A stretch of DNA of 64,000 nt from Haloferax massiliensis. GTDB lineage: Archaea > Halobacteriota > Halobacteria > Halobacteriales > Haloferacaceae. Made by a program: the position numbers and the translations under genes. The notes under the pieces are model-generated. The model saw only the letters and a program-made list of their open reading frames with translations. It made no database searches and was not told the origin of the DNA. Location: assembly GCF_001368915.1 (NCBI RefSeq), contig NZ_CSTE01000002.1, forward strand, positions 595,226-659,225. Reading direction: 5' to 3'. Shown piece after piece: positions 39,117 through 47,975 of this stretch (its first letter is position 1; each line of letters begins with the position of its first letter).

Positions 39117-39769
39117 GCGACAATCGGACAGGACTGCAGGGCCCCGCGCCCGACGAGCGGCCACACCCCGACGGCCGCCGCAACGCGCAGGGCATCCGCA
39201 TCGACCCCGAAGCGGAATCGGAACACGAACCACGGCGCGCGGTCTTTTCGGCCATCGTCGAGGACGAACCCGGCGTGCTCTCGCGCGTCGCCGGCCTCGC
39301 CGCCCGCCGCCAGTTCAACATCGAGAGCCTCACCGTCGGCCCGACGACGGTCGAGGACCACTCCCGCATCACGATGGTCGTCGAGGAGCCCGAACCGGGC
39401 ATCGACCAGATAGAAAAACAGCTCGCGAAGCTCAAGCCCGTCATCTCCGTCGGCGAGCTGGACGACGACGCCGTTCGCGCGGAACTCGTCCTCCTGAAGG
39501 TCCGCGGGGAGGACCCCGATAAGGTCCACGCCATCACGGAGATGTACGACGGCCGCACGCTCGACGCCGGCCCCGAGACCATCACGGTCCAACTCTCCGG
39601 CGACGAGCGCAAGATAGACGACGCCGTCGACGCGTTCCGGCGGTTCGGCATCATCGAAATCGCCCGAACCGGCCAGACCGCGCTCGCCCACGGCTCGAAG
39701 AAGACCGTTCCCGGAGAGGAACCCGGAACCTCCGGCGAACCAACCAAACCGAACACCAACACCCAATGA
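39113..39769 (+). CDS. ilvN: Acetolactate synthase small (regulatory) subunit
   Basis: A 218-residue regulatory subunit with an N-terminal ACT domain ([20 protein letters not shown], about residues 44-63) and the ALS_ss C-terminal domain. ACT domains bind valine and feed back on IlvB. N- and C-terminal tails are polar and low-complexity. The ATG at 39113 overlaps the ilvB stop; its stop overlaps the ilvC start. Confidence 0.95.
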   Translation: MSDNRTGLQGPAPDERPHPDGRRNAQGIRIDPEAESEHEPRRAVFSAIVEDEPGVLSRVAGLAARRQFNIESLTVGPTTVEDHSRITMVVEEPEPGIDQIEKQLAKLKPVISVGELDDDAVRAELVLLKVRGEDPDKVHAITEMYDGRTLDAGPETITVQLSGDERKIDDAVDAFRRFGIIEIARTGQTALAHGSKKTVPGEEPGTSGEPTKPNTNTQ

Positions 39770-40812
39770 CCGAACTCACCACGGAAGTCTACTACGACGA
39801 CGACGCCGACCGTTCCCAGATCGACGACAAGACCGTAGCCGTCATCGGCTACGGCAGCCAGGGCCACGCCCACGCGCAGAACCTCGCCGACAGCGGGGTC
39901 GACGTGGTCGTCGGCCTCCGCTCGAACTCCTCGTCTCGCGACGCCGCGGAAGCCGACGGCCTCCGCGTCAAAGAGCCGGCCGCGGCGGCCGCCGAGGGCG
40001 ACATCGTCTCCGTGCTCGTCCCCGACACCGTCCAGCCGGCGGTGTTCGAGGAGATTCGAGACTCCCTCGACGCCGGCGACACGCTCCAGTTCGCCCACGG
40101 CTTCAACATCCACTACAACCAGATTCGACCCCCGGAAGACGTCGACGTGACGATGGTCGCCCCGAAGTCGCCGGGCCACCTCGTCCGCCGTAACTACGAG
40201 GCGAACGAGGGGACGCCGGGTCTCATCGCCGTCTATCAGGACGTGACGGGCGACGCCAAAGAGGAGGCGCTGGCCTACGCGCACGGCCTCGGCTGCACCC
40301 GCGCGGGCGTCATCGAGACGACGTTCCAGGAGGAGACCGAGACCGACCTGTTCGGCGAGCAGGCCGTCCTCTGCGGCGGCGTCACCTCGCTGGTCAAGCA
40401 GGGCTACGAGACGCTCGTCGACGCGGGCTACTCCCCCGAGATGGCCTACTTCGAGTGTCTGAACGAACTGAAGCTCATCGTCGACCTGATGTACGAAGGC
40501 GGGCTCGGCGAGATGTGGGACTCCGTCTCCGACACCGCCGAGTTCGGCGGGCTGACCCGCGGCGACCGCGTCGTCGACGAGCACGCCCGCGAGAACATGG
40601 AAGAGATTCTGGAGGAGGTCCAGGACGGCACCTTCGCCCGCGAGTGGATTCTGGAGAACCAGGCGGGCCGGCCGTCGTACTCCCAGCTCAAGGACGCAGA
40701 GGAGAACCACCACATCGAGCAGGTCGGCGCACCCCTGCGCGACCTGTTCGCGTGGGCCGACGAGGAAGACGAGGCGGACGCGGAGAAAGCCGAAGCGCCG
40801 GCGGACGACTGA
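39766..40812 (+). CDS. ilvC: Ketol-acid reductoisomerase
   Basis: Class I enzyme of 348 residues that isomerises and reduces 2-acetolactate to 2,3-dihydroxyisovalerate. It has the NADP motif [20 protein letters not shown], the metal-binding [12 protein letters not shown] block and the conserved [19 protein letters not shown] region. The C-terminus carries a short acidic tail ([11 protein letters not shown]). Translationally coupled to ilvN. Confidence 0.97.
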   Translation: MTELTTEVYYDDDADRSQIDDKTVAVIGYGSQGHAHAQNLADSGVDVVVGLRSNSSSRDAAEADGLRVKEPAAAAAEGDIVSVLVPDTVQPAVFEEIRDSLDAGDTLQFAHGFNIHYNQIRPPEDVDVTMVAPKSPGHLVRRNYEANEGTPGLIAVYQDVTGDAKEEALAYAHGLGCTRAGVIETTFQEETETDLFGEQAVLCGGVTSLVKQGYETLVDAGYSPEMAYFECLNELKLIVDLMYEGGLGEMWDSVSDTAEFGGLTRGDRVVDEHARENMEEILEEVQDGTFAREWILENQAGRPSYSQLKDAEENHHIEQVGAPLRDLFAWADEEDEADAEKAEAPADD

Positions 40813-40823
40813 ACACGACACCA

Positions 40824-41090
40824 ATGACACGCGACGACACGACCGACCGAATGCGAGATATCAGCCACACGAACCCCTATACGGGCGAGACGTTCACCAC
40901 GGTCTACGAGCGCGGCCCGGCCGTCACCGACGGCGGACGGAGCGACTCGACGCCCGCGGCGACGGACACCGACACCGACTCGCAGACGATGGGCGACGTG
41001 GACCACACGCCCCGCAACGGCGAGGGCGCGAACCAGGTCTGGGAACGCGGCCGCGACGACCGCGTCGTACCGGGTGACGGACATGAGTGA
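40824..41090 (+). CDS. Small protein with a duplicated 22-residue motif in the ilv-leu operon
   Basis: An 88-residue protein between ilvC and leuC, overlapping the leuC start by 8 bp. It contains two related segments: [20 protein letters not shown] followed by RG, and [19 protein letters not shown] followed by RG. Both follow M-x-D-[IV]-x-H-T ... G-E ... V-[YW]-E-R-G. The linker is Thr/Asp-rich. I know no function. The fixed position within the operon suggests a link to branched-chain amino acid synthesis. Confidence 0.75.
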   Translation: MTRDDTTDRMRDISHTNPYTGETFTTVYERGPAVTDGGRSDSTPAATDTDTDSQTMGDVDHTPRNGEGANQVWERGRDDRVVPGDGHE

Positions 41091-42504
41091 GGGAACGCTG
41101 TACGACAAGGTCTGGGAGGAACACACGGTCTCGGAGCTGCCGACCGGCCAGACGCAGCTGTTCTGCGGCCTGCACCTCATCCACGAGGTGACGAGCCCGC
41201 AGGCGTTCGGCATGTTGCAGGAGCGCGACCTCGAAGTCGCCTACCCGAACCGGACGCACGCGACGGTCGACCACATCGTTCCGACGTCGGACCAGTCGCG
41301 GCCGTTCCGCGACGACGCCGCCGAAGAGATGATGGCCGAACTCGAACAGAACGTCCGCGACGCGGGCATCAACTTCTCGGACCCGACGTCGGGCGAGCAG
41401 GGCATCGTCCACGTCATCGGGCCCGAGAAGGGACTCACCCAGCCCGGCATGACAATCGTCTGCGGCGACAGCCACACCTCGACCCACGGCGCGTTCGGCG
41501 CGCTCGCGTTCGGTATCGGGACGAGCCAGATTCGCGACGTGCTGGCGACCCAGACGGTCGCGATGGAGAAAAAGAAGGTCCGGAAGATCGAGGTCACGGG
41601 CGAGCTCGGCCCCGGCGTCGAGGCCAAGGACGTCATCCTCGAAATCATCCGTCGCCTCGGCACCGAGGGCGGCGTCGGCTACGTCTACGAGTACGCCGGC
41701 GAGGCCATCGAGAACCTCGACATGGAAGGCCGGATGAGCATCTGTAACATGTCCATCGAGGGCGGCGCTCGCGCGGGCTACGTCAACCCCGACGAGACCA
41801 CCTACGACTGGCTGAAGGAGACCGAGTACTTCCAGGAGAACCCCGAGCGGTTCGACGAACTCAAGCCGTACTGGGAGTCCATCCGCTCCGACGAGGACGC
41901 CGAGTACGACGACGTCGTCACCATCGACGGCTCCGAACTCGAACCCGTCGTCACGTGGGGGACCACGCCCGGACAGGGCGTCGGCATCACCCAGCCGATT
42001 CCGGCCCCCGAGGACCTGCCCGAGGAGAAGCAGGACACCGCCCGGATGGCGCAGGAGCACATGGGCGTCACGCCCGGCGAGACGATGGAGGGCTACGAAA
42101 TCGACGTGGCGTTCCTCGGGTCGTGTACCAACGCCCGCATGCCCGACCTCCGCCGCGCGGCGGGCGTCGTCGAGGGCCGACAGGTCGCGGACGGCGTTCG
42201 CGCCATGGTCGTCCCCGGCAGTCAGCGCGTCAAGGCCGCCGCGGAGGCGGAGGGCCTCGACGAGATATTCACGGAAGCCGGCTTCGAGTGGCGCGAGGCG
42301 GGCTGTTCGATGTGTCTCGGCATGAACGAGGACCAACTGGAGGGCGACGAGGCCTCCGCGTCCTCGTCGAACCGCAACTTCATCGGTCGGCAGGGGTCGA
42401 AAGACGGCCGCACCGTCCTGATGAATCCGCGGATGGTCGCCGCCGCGGCCGTCACCGGGCACGTGACTGACGTGCGCGAACTGAAGGAGGTGACCACCGC
42501 ATGA
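41083..42504 (+). CDS. leuC: 3-isopropylmalate dehydratase large subunit
   Basis: Aconitase-family large subunit of 473 residues that isomerises 2- to 3-isopropylmalate with LeuD. The [4Fe-4S] ligands are in [14 protein letters not shown] and the CSMCLG motif near residue 410, with a further Cys in [14 protein letters not shown] or the [14 protein letters not shown] block. The ATG at 41083 ([14 protein letters not shown]) is the start that matches the family N-terminus. Its stop overlaps the leuD start by 4 bp. Confidence 0.96.
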   Translation: MSEGTLYDKVWEEHTVSELPTGQTQLFCGLHLIHEVTSPQAFGMLQERDLEVAYPNRTHATVDHIVPTSDQSRPFRDDAAEEMMAELEQNVRDAGINFSDPTSGEQGIVHVIGPEKGLTQPGMTIVCGDSHTSTHGAFGALAFGIGTSQIRDVLATQTVAMEKKKVRKIEVTGELGPGVEAKDVILEIIRRLGTEGGVGYVYEYAGEAIENLDMEGRMSICNMSIEGGARAGYVNPDETTYDWLKETEYFQENPERFDELKPYWESIRSDEDAEYDDVVTIDGSELEPVVTWGTTPGQGVGITQPIPAPEDLPEEKQDTARMAQEHMGVTPGETMEGYEIDVAFLGSCTNARMPDLRRAAGVVEGRQVADGVRAMVVPGSQRVKAAAEAEGLDEIFTEAGFEWREAGCSMCLGMNEDQLEGDEASASSSNRNFIGRQGSKDGRTVLMNPRMVAAAAVTGHVTDVRELKEVTTA

Positions 42505-43109
42505 CCGACGAGATTCCCGAAATCGACTCCGCGTCCGGCTCCGGCGTGCCCATCCGCGGCAACGACATCGACACGGACCAGATCATCCCGGCGCGGTTCA
42601 TGAAGGTCGTCACGTTCGACGGCCTCGGCGAGTTCGCGTTCTTCGACCAGCGCTACGACGAGAACGACGAACCCAAGGACCACCCGCTGAACGAGCCGCA
42701 GTTCCAGGACGCCGCCATCATGGTCGTCAACGCCAACTTCGGCTGTGGCTCCTCTCGGGAGCACGCCCCGCAGGCGCTCATGCGCTGGGGCATCGACGCC
42801 ATCATCGGCGAGTCGTTCGCCGAGATTTTCGCGGGCAACTGCCTCGCGCTCGGCATCCCGACGGTCACCGCCGACCACGACACCATCACCGAACTGCAGG
42901 ACTGGGTCGACGAGCACCCGGACGCCGACATCGACGTGGACGTGGAAAACGAGACGGTCACCTACGGCGACACCACCGTGGACGTGACCGTCGACGACGC
43001 ACAGCGGAAGGCGCTCACCGAGGGCGTCTGGGACACGACGGCGCTCATGAAGTCGAACGCCGACGCGGTCGCCGAGAAAGCCGCCGCCCTGCCCTACGTC
43101 GATGACTGA
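42501..43109 (+). CDS. leuD: 3-isopropylmalate dehydratase small subunit
   Basis: Swivel-domain subunit of 202 residues. [16 protein letters not shown] near the N-terminus and [15 protein letters not shown] (about residue 76) are the family signatures; the latter loop contacts substrate at the LeuC interface. Its end overlaps leuB by 8 bp. Confidence 0.96.
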   Translation: MTDEIPEIDSASGSGVPIRGNDIDTDQIIPARFMKVVTFDGLGEFAFFDQRYDENDEPKDHPLNEPQFQDAAIMVVNANFGCGSSREHAPQALMRWGIDAIIGESFAEIFAGNCLALGIPTVTADHDTITELQDWVDEHPDADIDVDVENETVTYGDTTVDVTVDDAQRKALTEGVWDTTALMKSNADAVAEKAAALPYVDD

Positions 43110-44076
43110 GGAAATCGTCGTCATCCCCGGCGACGGCATCGGCGCGGAGGTCATCCCGGCGGCGGTCGACGTGCTGAAGGCCGTCGGCGACTTCGAGTTC
43201 GTCGAGGCCGAGGCGGGCGACCACGTCAAGGAAGCCACGGGCGAGGCGCTCCCGCAGGAGACCTACGACCTCGCCGCCGAGGCGGACGCGACGCTGTTCG
43301 GCGCGGCCGGCGAGACCGCGGCGGACGTCATCCTGCCCCTTCGAACCGCGGTGGACTCGTTCGTCAACGTCCGCCCGGCGAAGGCCTATCCCGGCGTCGA
43401 CGCGCTCCGTCCGGAGACGGACCTCGTGTTCCTCCGCGAGAACACCGAAGGCGTCTACTCGGGTCACGAAGACCGCCTCTCCGAGGACCTCTCGACGCTC
43501 ACGCGCGTCGTCACCACCTCGGCGTCCGAGCGACTCGCCGAGTACGCCTGCGACTACGTCGGCGGCGAGGGCGGCAGTTTCCAGGTCGCCCACAAGGCGA
43601 ACGTGATGCGCGAGACGGACGGCCGCTTCCGCGACGCCGTGGTCTCAGTCGCCGACGAGCGCGGCGTCGAGGCCGAGGAGGTCCTGATGGACGCCTTCGC
43701 GACGCGCGTCTGTCTCGACCCCACGCAGTTCGACACCGTCGTCTGTCCGAACCTCGCGGGCGACGTGCTCTCGGACCTCGCCGCCGGCCTCGTCGGCGGC
43801 CTCGGACTGCTCCCCTCGGCGAACATCGGCCCGGACGCCGCGCTGTTCGAACCGGTTCACGGCTCCGCGCCCGACATCGCCGGCGAGGGAGTCGCCAACC
43901 CCGCGGCGACGATTCTGTCCGCGGCGATGCTGCTCGACTACCTCGACTACGAAGCGGAGGCCGACCGCGTTCGGTCGGCCGTCGAGGGCGTCCTCGCCGA
44001 CGGGCCGCGCACGCCCGACCTCGGCGGCGACGCCTCCACGGAGGACGTGACCGCCGCGGTCCTCGCCCGCCTCTGA
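43102..44076 (+). CDS. leuB: 3-isopropylmalate dehydrogenase
   Basis: A 324-residue beta-decarboxylating dehydrogenase producing 2-oxoisocaproate. It has the N-terminal [19 protein letters not shown], the [12 protein letters not shown] substrate loop, [10 protein letters not shown] and the metal/NAD region [18 protein letters not shown]. Among IDH/IMDH relatives the operon context fixes the role. Last gene of the ilv-leu operon, followed by T-rich sequence. Confidence 0.95.
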   Translation: MTEEIVVIPGDGIGAEVIPAAVDVLKAVGDFEFVEAEAGDHVKEATGEALPQETYDLAAEADATLFGAAGETAADVILPLRTAVDSFVNVRPAKAYPGVDALRPETDLVFLRENTEGVYSGHEDRLSEDLSTLTRVVTTSASERLAEYACDYVGGEGGSFQVAHKANVMRETDGRFRDAVVSVADERGVEAEEVLMDAFATRVCLDPTQFDTVVCPNLAGDVLSDLAAGLVGGLGLLPSANIGPDAALFEPVHGSAPDIAGEGVANPAATILSAAMLLDYLDYEAEADRVRSAVEGVLADGPRTPDLGGDASTEDVTAAVLARL

Positions 44077-44123
44077 GCGTCGACGACGCGCCGAACCGGC
44101 GACTTGACGCTCGTTTCGAACGC

Positions 44124-44152
44124 GCTCGTTTTCGTTTTTGATCGTTTTCTCA
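44124..44152 (+). terminator. T-rich terminator after leuB
   Basis: Three T-runs (TCGTTTTCGTTTTTGATCG, then TTTTCT) begin about 50 bp after the leuB stop. Archaeal RNA polymerase terminates on such oligo-T tracts without needing a hairpin. Confidence 0.55.
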
Positions 44153-44221
44153 CCGACGAACGCCCCGTTTTCGTTCCTGTGTGGGATTCCCCGGATTCGA
44201 ACAGATACGGGCGGAATCCAA

Positions 44222-44270
44222 CATAAACAATTAACACTACTCCCCGACCTATCTTCCTCGTAACGAGGAA
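44222..44270 (+). promoter_or_regulatory. glpR promoter with palindromic operator
   Basis: A TATA-like ATAAACAATTAAC (44222-44234) is followed by the perfect 17-bp palindrome TTCCTCGTAACGAGGAA (44254-44270), which sits at the expected transcription start and 9 bp before the glpR ATG. It is well placed for autoregulation by GlpR. Confidence 0.6.
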
Positions 44271-44279
44271 TCGCCACCG

Positions 44280-45047
44280 ATGTTACCAGCAGAGCGCAAA
44301 CGCCGCATCGTCGAACTCGTCTCCGACTCGGACGGCCGGTCGGTCGAGTCGCTGTCAGAACACCTCGGCTACTCGAAGGCCACGATACGGCGCGACCTGC
44401 GCGAACTCGAAGACCGTGGGCTCATCGAGCGGTCGCACGGCGGTGCCGTCCCCGTGACCTCCGTCGGGCGCGAGCAGACCTACGGGCAGAAGGAAGTACA
44501 GAATCTCGAAGGGAAACGCGCGATCGCGGACCGCGCGGTCGAGGAACTGGCCGAGGGGCAGGTCGTGTTCTTCGACGCCGGGACGACCACGATGGAGGTG
44601 GCGCGGAAGGTTCCCAAGGACGGGACGATACTCGGCGTCACGAACTCGCCGCGGCTCGCCATCGAACTGAACGAGGAGGACAACGAGGTCAAACTCACCG
44701 GCGGGACGCTCCGCCGGCGGACGAAGGCGCTCGTGGGGCCGACCGCGGAGTCGTTCATGGAGCGGACGAACTTCGACCTGCTGTTCCTCGGCACGAACGG
44801 GTTCGACGTCGAATCCGGCCTCACGACCCCGAACGAGGACGAAGCGCGGATGAAGGAACTGATGGTCGAGAAGGCCGCGAAGGTCGTCCTCGTCGCGGAC
44901 CTCTCGAAGCTCGGCCGGCGGAGTTTCGTTCAGTTCGCATCGCTCGAACAGATTGACCTGTTTATCACCGACGGCGAACTCGACGCCGACTCGCGCGAGG
45001 AGATAGAGAGCGCGGGCGTCACCGTCGTCGACGGAGTTGCACGATGA
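44280..45047 (+). CDS. glpR: DeoR-family repressor GlpR
   Basis: A 255-residue regulator. The N-terminal winged helix-turn-helix begins MLPAERKRRIVELV with GYSKATIRRDLRELE (about residues 30-45). The C-terminal DeoR sensor domain includes FFDAGTTTMEVARKVP and LFLGTNGFDVESG, which bind a sugar phosphate. In Haloferax GlpR represses fructose and glucose genes when glycerol is present. Its stop overlaps the pfkB start by 4 bp. Confidence 0.95.
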   Translation: MLPAERKRRIVELVSDSDGRSVESLSEHLGYSKATIRRDLRELEDRGLIERSHGGAVPVTSVGREQTYGQKEVQNLEGKRAIADRAVEELAEGQVVFFDAGTTTMEVARKVPKDGTILGVTNSPRLAIELNEEDNEVKLTGGTLRRRTKALVGPTAESFMERTNFDLLFLGTNGFDVESGLTTPNEDEARMKELMVEKAAKVVLVADLSKLGRRSFVQFASLEQIDLFITDGELDADSREEIESAGVTVVDGVAR

Positions 45048-45961
45048 TTCTCACAGTCACCCCGAACCCAGCAGTCGACCACACGATTCACTTCGACGAA
45101 CCGCTTCAGCCCGGCGTCGTCCACCGGACCGACGACGCGGTGTTCACCGCCGGCGGCAAGGGCATCAACGTCGCCAAGTACGTCTCTGCGCTCGACGCCG
45201 ACGCGACCGCCTCGGGCTTCCTCGGCGGCCACTTCGGGAAGTTCGTCCGCGACCGACTCGACGCCGACGGCATCGCCTCGGACTTCGTCACCATCGACGC
45301 GGACACGCGCCTGAACACGACCGTGCTCGCGGAGGACGGCGAGTACAAACTCAATCACAACGGCCCGCAGATTCGCGCAGCCGACGTGGACGAACTCGTC
45401 GAAACCGCACAGGCGAACGAGCCGGACACGCTCCTCGTCGGCGGCAGCCTCCCGCCGGGGATGTCGCTCTCCGACGTCGACAGGCTCGCCCGCGCGGGCG
45501 ACTGGAAAATCGCGGTGGACATGGGCGGCGAGTACCTCGCCGAACTGGAGGCCGACTACTACGTCTGCAAACCCAATCGGTCTGAACTCGCGGCGGCGAC
45601 GGGTCGAACCGTCGAGACCGAAGCCGACGCCGTCGAGGCGGCCGAGGAGCTTCACGCGCGCGGATTCGAGTACGTGCTGGCGTCGCTCGGCGCGGACGGC
45701 GCGCTCCTCGTCACCGACGACGAAGTCCTGTCTGCGCCCGCGCTCGACGTGGAGGTCGTGGACACGGTCGGCGCGGGCGACGCGGTCATGTCCGGCTTCC
45801 TCGCCGCGCGCGAACACGGGCTGTCGGACGCCGACGCCCTCCGAATGGGCGTCCTGACGGCCGCGCGCGTCGTCGGCGTCGCCGGCACCCGCGTCCCGCA
45901 CCTCGAAGACGTGCTGACGAACGAAACGCGCGTCGAGGTGACGACCGTTCGGACTCGGTGA
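45044..45961 (+). CDS. pfkB: 1-phosphofructokinase
   Basis: PfkB-family kinase of 305 residues converting fructose 1-phosphate, made by the PTS, to fructose 1,6-bisphosphate. It shows GGKGINVAKYVSAL near the N-terminus and the anion-hole/catalytic motif DTVGAGDAVMSGFL near residue 245. Operon partner of glpR by ATGA overlap; the next gene ptfC has its own promoter. Confidence 0.95.
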   Translation: MILTVTPNPAVDHTIHFDEPLQPGVVHRTDDAVFTAGGKGINVAKYVSALDADATASGFLGGHFGKFVRDRLDADGIASDFVTIDADTRLNTTVLAEDGEYKLNHNGPQIRAADVDELVETAQANEPDTLLVGGSLPPGMSLSDVDRLARAGDWKIAVDMGGEYLAELEADYYVCKPNRSELAAATGRTVETEADAVEAAEELHARGFEYVLASLGADGALLVTDDEVLSAPALDVEVVDTVGAGDAVMSGFLAAREHGLSDADALRMGVLTAARVVGVAGTRVPHLEDVLTNETRVEVTTVRTR

Positions 45962-45967
45962 TTCTCG

Positions 45968-46010
45968 TATGAACGTTTGTTAACGACCAAAACACTCAGT
46001 AACGTTCATA
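45968..46010 (+). promoter_or_regulatory. Paired inverted operator half-sites upstream of ptfC
   Basis: TATGAACGTT (45968-45977) and its exact reverse complement AACGTTCATA (46001-46010) are separated by 23 bp, so the half-sites are 33 bp apart, about three helical turns. They lie immediately upstream of the BRE/TATA region (TTCGAAAGGGTTTTTG, 46011-46026) of ptfC. The position suits an activator or a repressor that bridges two sites. Confidence 0.6.
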
Positions 46011-46066
46011 TTCGAAAGGGTTTTTGAGCACATTTGCGTACGTTCTTTCGTAGGGGTGGCAACACT

Positions 46067-47194
46067 ATGGCAAACGACGCAGAAGACGCGGTTCGGTCCT
46101 ACCTCACTTCGGTGAAGGAGGACCTGATGACCGGGGTATCGTTCATGATTCCGTTCGTGACCATCGGCGGAATCTTCCTGGCGCTGGGCTACGCGGTAGC
46201 CTCGCTTTCGAACAACGTACAAGACGTATTCAACAGCACGGGGACCGCCGGCTGGTTCCTCGCGCAGATCGGCGTCGCTGGGCTGACGCTGATGGTTCCG
46301 GTCCTCGGCGCGTACATCGCGTACGCAATCGCCGACCGACCGGGCCTCGCACCGGGGTTCATCCTGTCGTACATCATCCAGCAGGGCAACGTCCTGCAGG
46401 CCGCCGGTGACGTCATCGGCCTTCAGGGCGGCTCCGCCGGCGCGGGCTACCTCGGCGCTATCGTCGCCGGGTTCCTCGCCGGCATCGTCGCGCGCTGGTT
46501 CAAGCAGCGCGACGTGCCCGAGTTCATCGCGCCGATGATGCCCGTGCTCCTCATCCCGGTGGCGACCACCGCGGTGCTCACGCCCGTCATGCTGTTCGTG
46601 CTGGGCGTTCCGATCTCCATCGCGAACGCGGGGCTCACCGAGTTCCTGAGCAACATGCAGGGCGGCGGCCAAGCCATCGTTCTCGGGGCCATCCTCGGGG
46701 CGATGATGGCGGCCGACATGGGCGGTCCCATCAACAAGGTCGCCTACGTGTTCTCCGTCGGCCTCATCTCCGAGGGCGTCACCGCGCCGATGGCCGCGGT
46801 CATGATCGCGGGGATGGTCCCGCCCATCGGCCTCGCGCTGTCGAACTTCATCGCGCCGCAGAAGTACGCGGCCGAGATGTACGAGAACGCCAAGAGCGGC
46901 GTGCTCCTCGGCTTTTCCTTTATCACGGAGGGCGCGATTCCGTACGCGGCCGCCGACCCCGCCCGCGTCATCCCGAGCGTCGTCGCCGGCAGCGCCGTCG
47001 CCGGCGCGGCCTCGATGGCGCTCGGCGTGAACATGCCGGCTCCGCACGGCGGCATCTTCGTGGTTCCGCTGTCGAACCAGCCGTTCATGTTCATCGCGTG
47101 CATCCTGCTCGGCTCCATCGTGACCGCCGTCATCGCGACGGCCATCAAGCCGAACTTCGACGCCAAGATGGCGGCCCAGAGCTCCGACGACTGA
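46067..47194 (+). CDS. ptfC: Fructose PTS membrane component EIIC
   Basis: A 375-residue membrane transporter with about nine or ten helices that moves fructose while EIIB phosphorylates it at C1. The fructose-EIIC region MAADMGGPINKVAYVFSVGL and the substrate loop ITEGAIPYAAADP (about residue 287) are clear. Haloferax is one of the few archaea with a PTS. The ATG at 46067 is preferred to a TTG 33 bp upstream. First gene of the ptf operon. Confidence 0.95.
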   Translation: MANDAEDAVRSYLTSVKEDLMTGVSFMIPFVTIGGIFLALGYAVASLSNNVQDVFNSTGTAGWFLAQIGVAGLTLMVPVLGAYIAYAIADRPGLAPGFILSYIIQQGNVLQAAGDVIGLQGGSAGAGYLGAIVAGFLAGIVARWFKQRDVPEFIAPMMPVLLIPVATTAVLTPVMLFVLGVPISIANAGLTEFLSNMQGGGQAIVLGAILGAMMAADMGGPINKVAYVFSVGLISEGVTAPMAAVMIAGMVPPIGLALSNFIAPQKYAAEMYENAKSGVLLGFSFITEGAIPYAAADPARVIPSVVAGSAVAGAASMALGVNMPAPHGGIFVVPLSNQPFMFIACILLGSIVTAVIATAIKPNFDAKMAAQSSDD

Positions 47195-47238
47195 CCACAC
47201 CGAACTAATCTTTCCAGACCCGAACGAAGCACAATACA

Positions 47239-47703
47239 ATGGACGTCACTGACATCAGCACCATCACACCGCTCGAACTGATATCGCTCGAAGAGCCGCC
47301 GGCGACGAAGGAGGGAGCCATCGAGTTCCTCCTCGACCTCGCGGTCGACGCCGGTCGCGTCGACGATCGCGACGCCGCGCTTGCCGCCCTCCTCGAACGC
47401 GAGGAGGAGGCGACGACCGGCGTCGGCTTCGGCATCGGCATCCCGCACGCGAAGACCGACGCGGTCTCGAAGCCGACGGTCGCCTTCGCGCGCTCGACCG
47501 AGGGCATCGACTTCGACGCCATGGACGACAAGCCGGCGAAGCTCCTGTTTATGATTCTCGTTCCCGCGGCGGGCGGCGAGGACCACCTGCAGATTCTGAG
47601 CGCCCTCTCGCGGTCGCTCATGCACGAGGACGTCCGCGAGAAGCTCCTCGAAGCCGAGAGCAAACAGACCGTTCAGGACGTGCTCGCCGAGGTGGTCGAG
47701 TGA
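47239..47703 (+). CDS. ptfA: Fructose PTS component EIIA
   Basis: A 154-residue cytoplasmic phosphocarrier of the fructose/mannitol class. The active-site His70 lies in GIGIPHAKTD. It takes phosphate from HPr and gives it to EIIB. About 45 bp after ptfC; its stop overlaps the ptsH start. Confidence 0.95.
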   Translation: MDVTDISTITPLELISLEEPPATKEGAIEFLLDLAVDAGRVDDRDAALAALLEREEEATTGVGFGIGIPHAKTDAVSKPTVAFARSTEGIDFDAMDDKPAKLLFMILVPAAGGEDHLQILSALSRSLMHEDVREKLLEAESKQTVQDVLAEVVE

Positions 47704-47972
47704 TGGAGCGGACCGCCACGGTCGTCCCCGAAGACGGGCTTCACGCCCGACCGGCCTCGCAGTTCGTCGAGACCGCGAACGAGTTCGACGCCGACATCCG
47801 GCTCGGCCGCGCCGACGAGGACGACCTCGTCCCGGCCGCCAGCATGCTGGCCGTCACCGGTCTCGGCGTCGGCCACGACGAGTCCGTTCGCCTCGTCGCC
47901 GAGGGCGACGACGCGGAAGCGGCACTCGACGCCCTAGAGGATATCCTTTCGACGCCCGAAGCCAAACAGTAA
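47703..47972 (+). CDS. ptsH1: HPr phosphocarrier
   Basis: An 89-residue HPr with the phospho-histidine His14 in GLHARPAS. The region equivalent to the regulatory serine of Gram-positive HPr reads PAASMLAVTGLG, so a serine is present; no HPr kinase is known here. It links enzyme I with EIIA. The ATG at 47703 overlaps the ptfA stop (TGATG); ptsI follows after 3 bp. Confidence 0.95.
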   Translation: MERTATVVPEDGLHARPASQFVETANEFDADIRLGRADEDDLVPAASMLAVTGLGVGHDESVRLVAEGDDAEAALDALEDILSTPEAKQ

Positions 47973-47975
47973 GCC

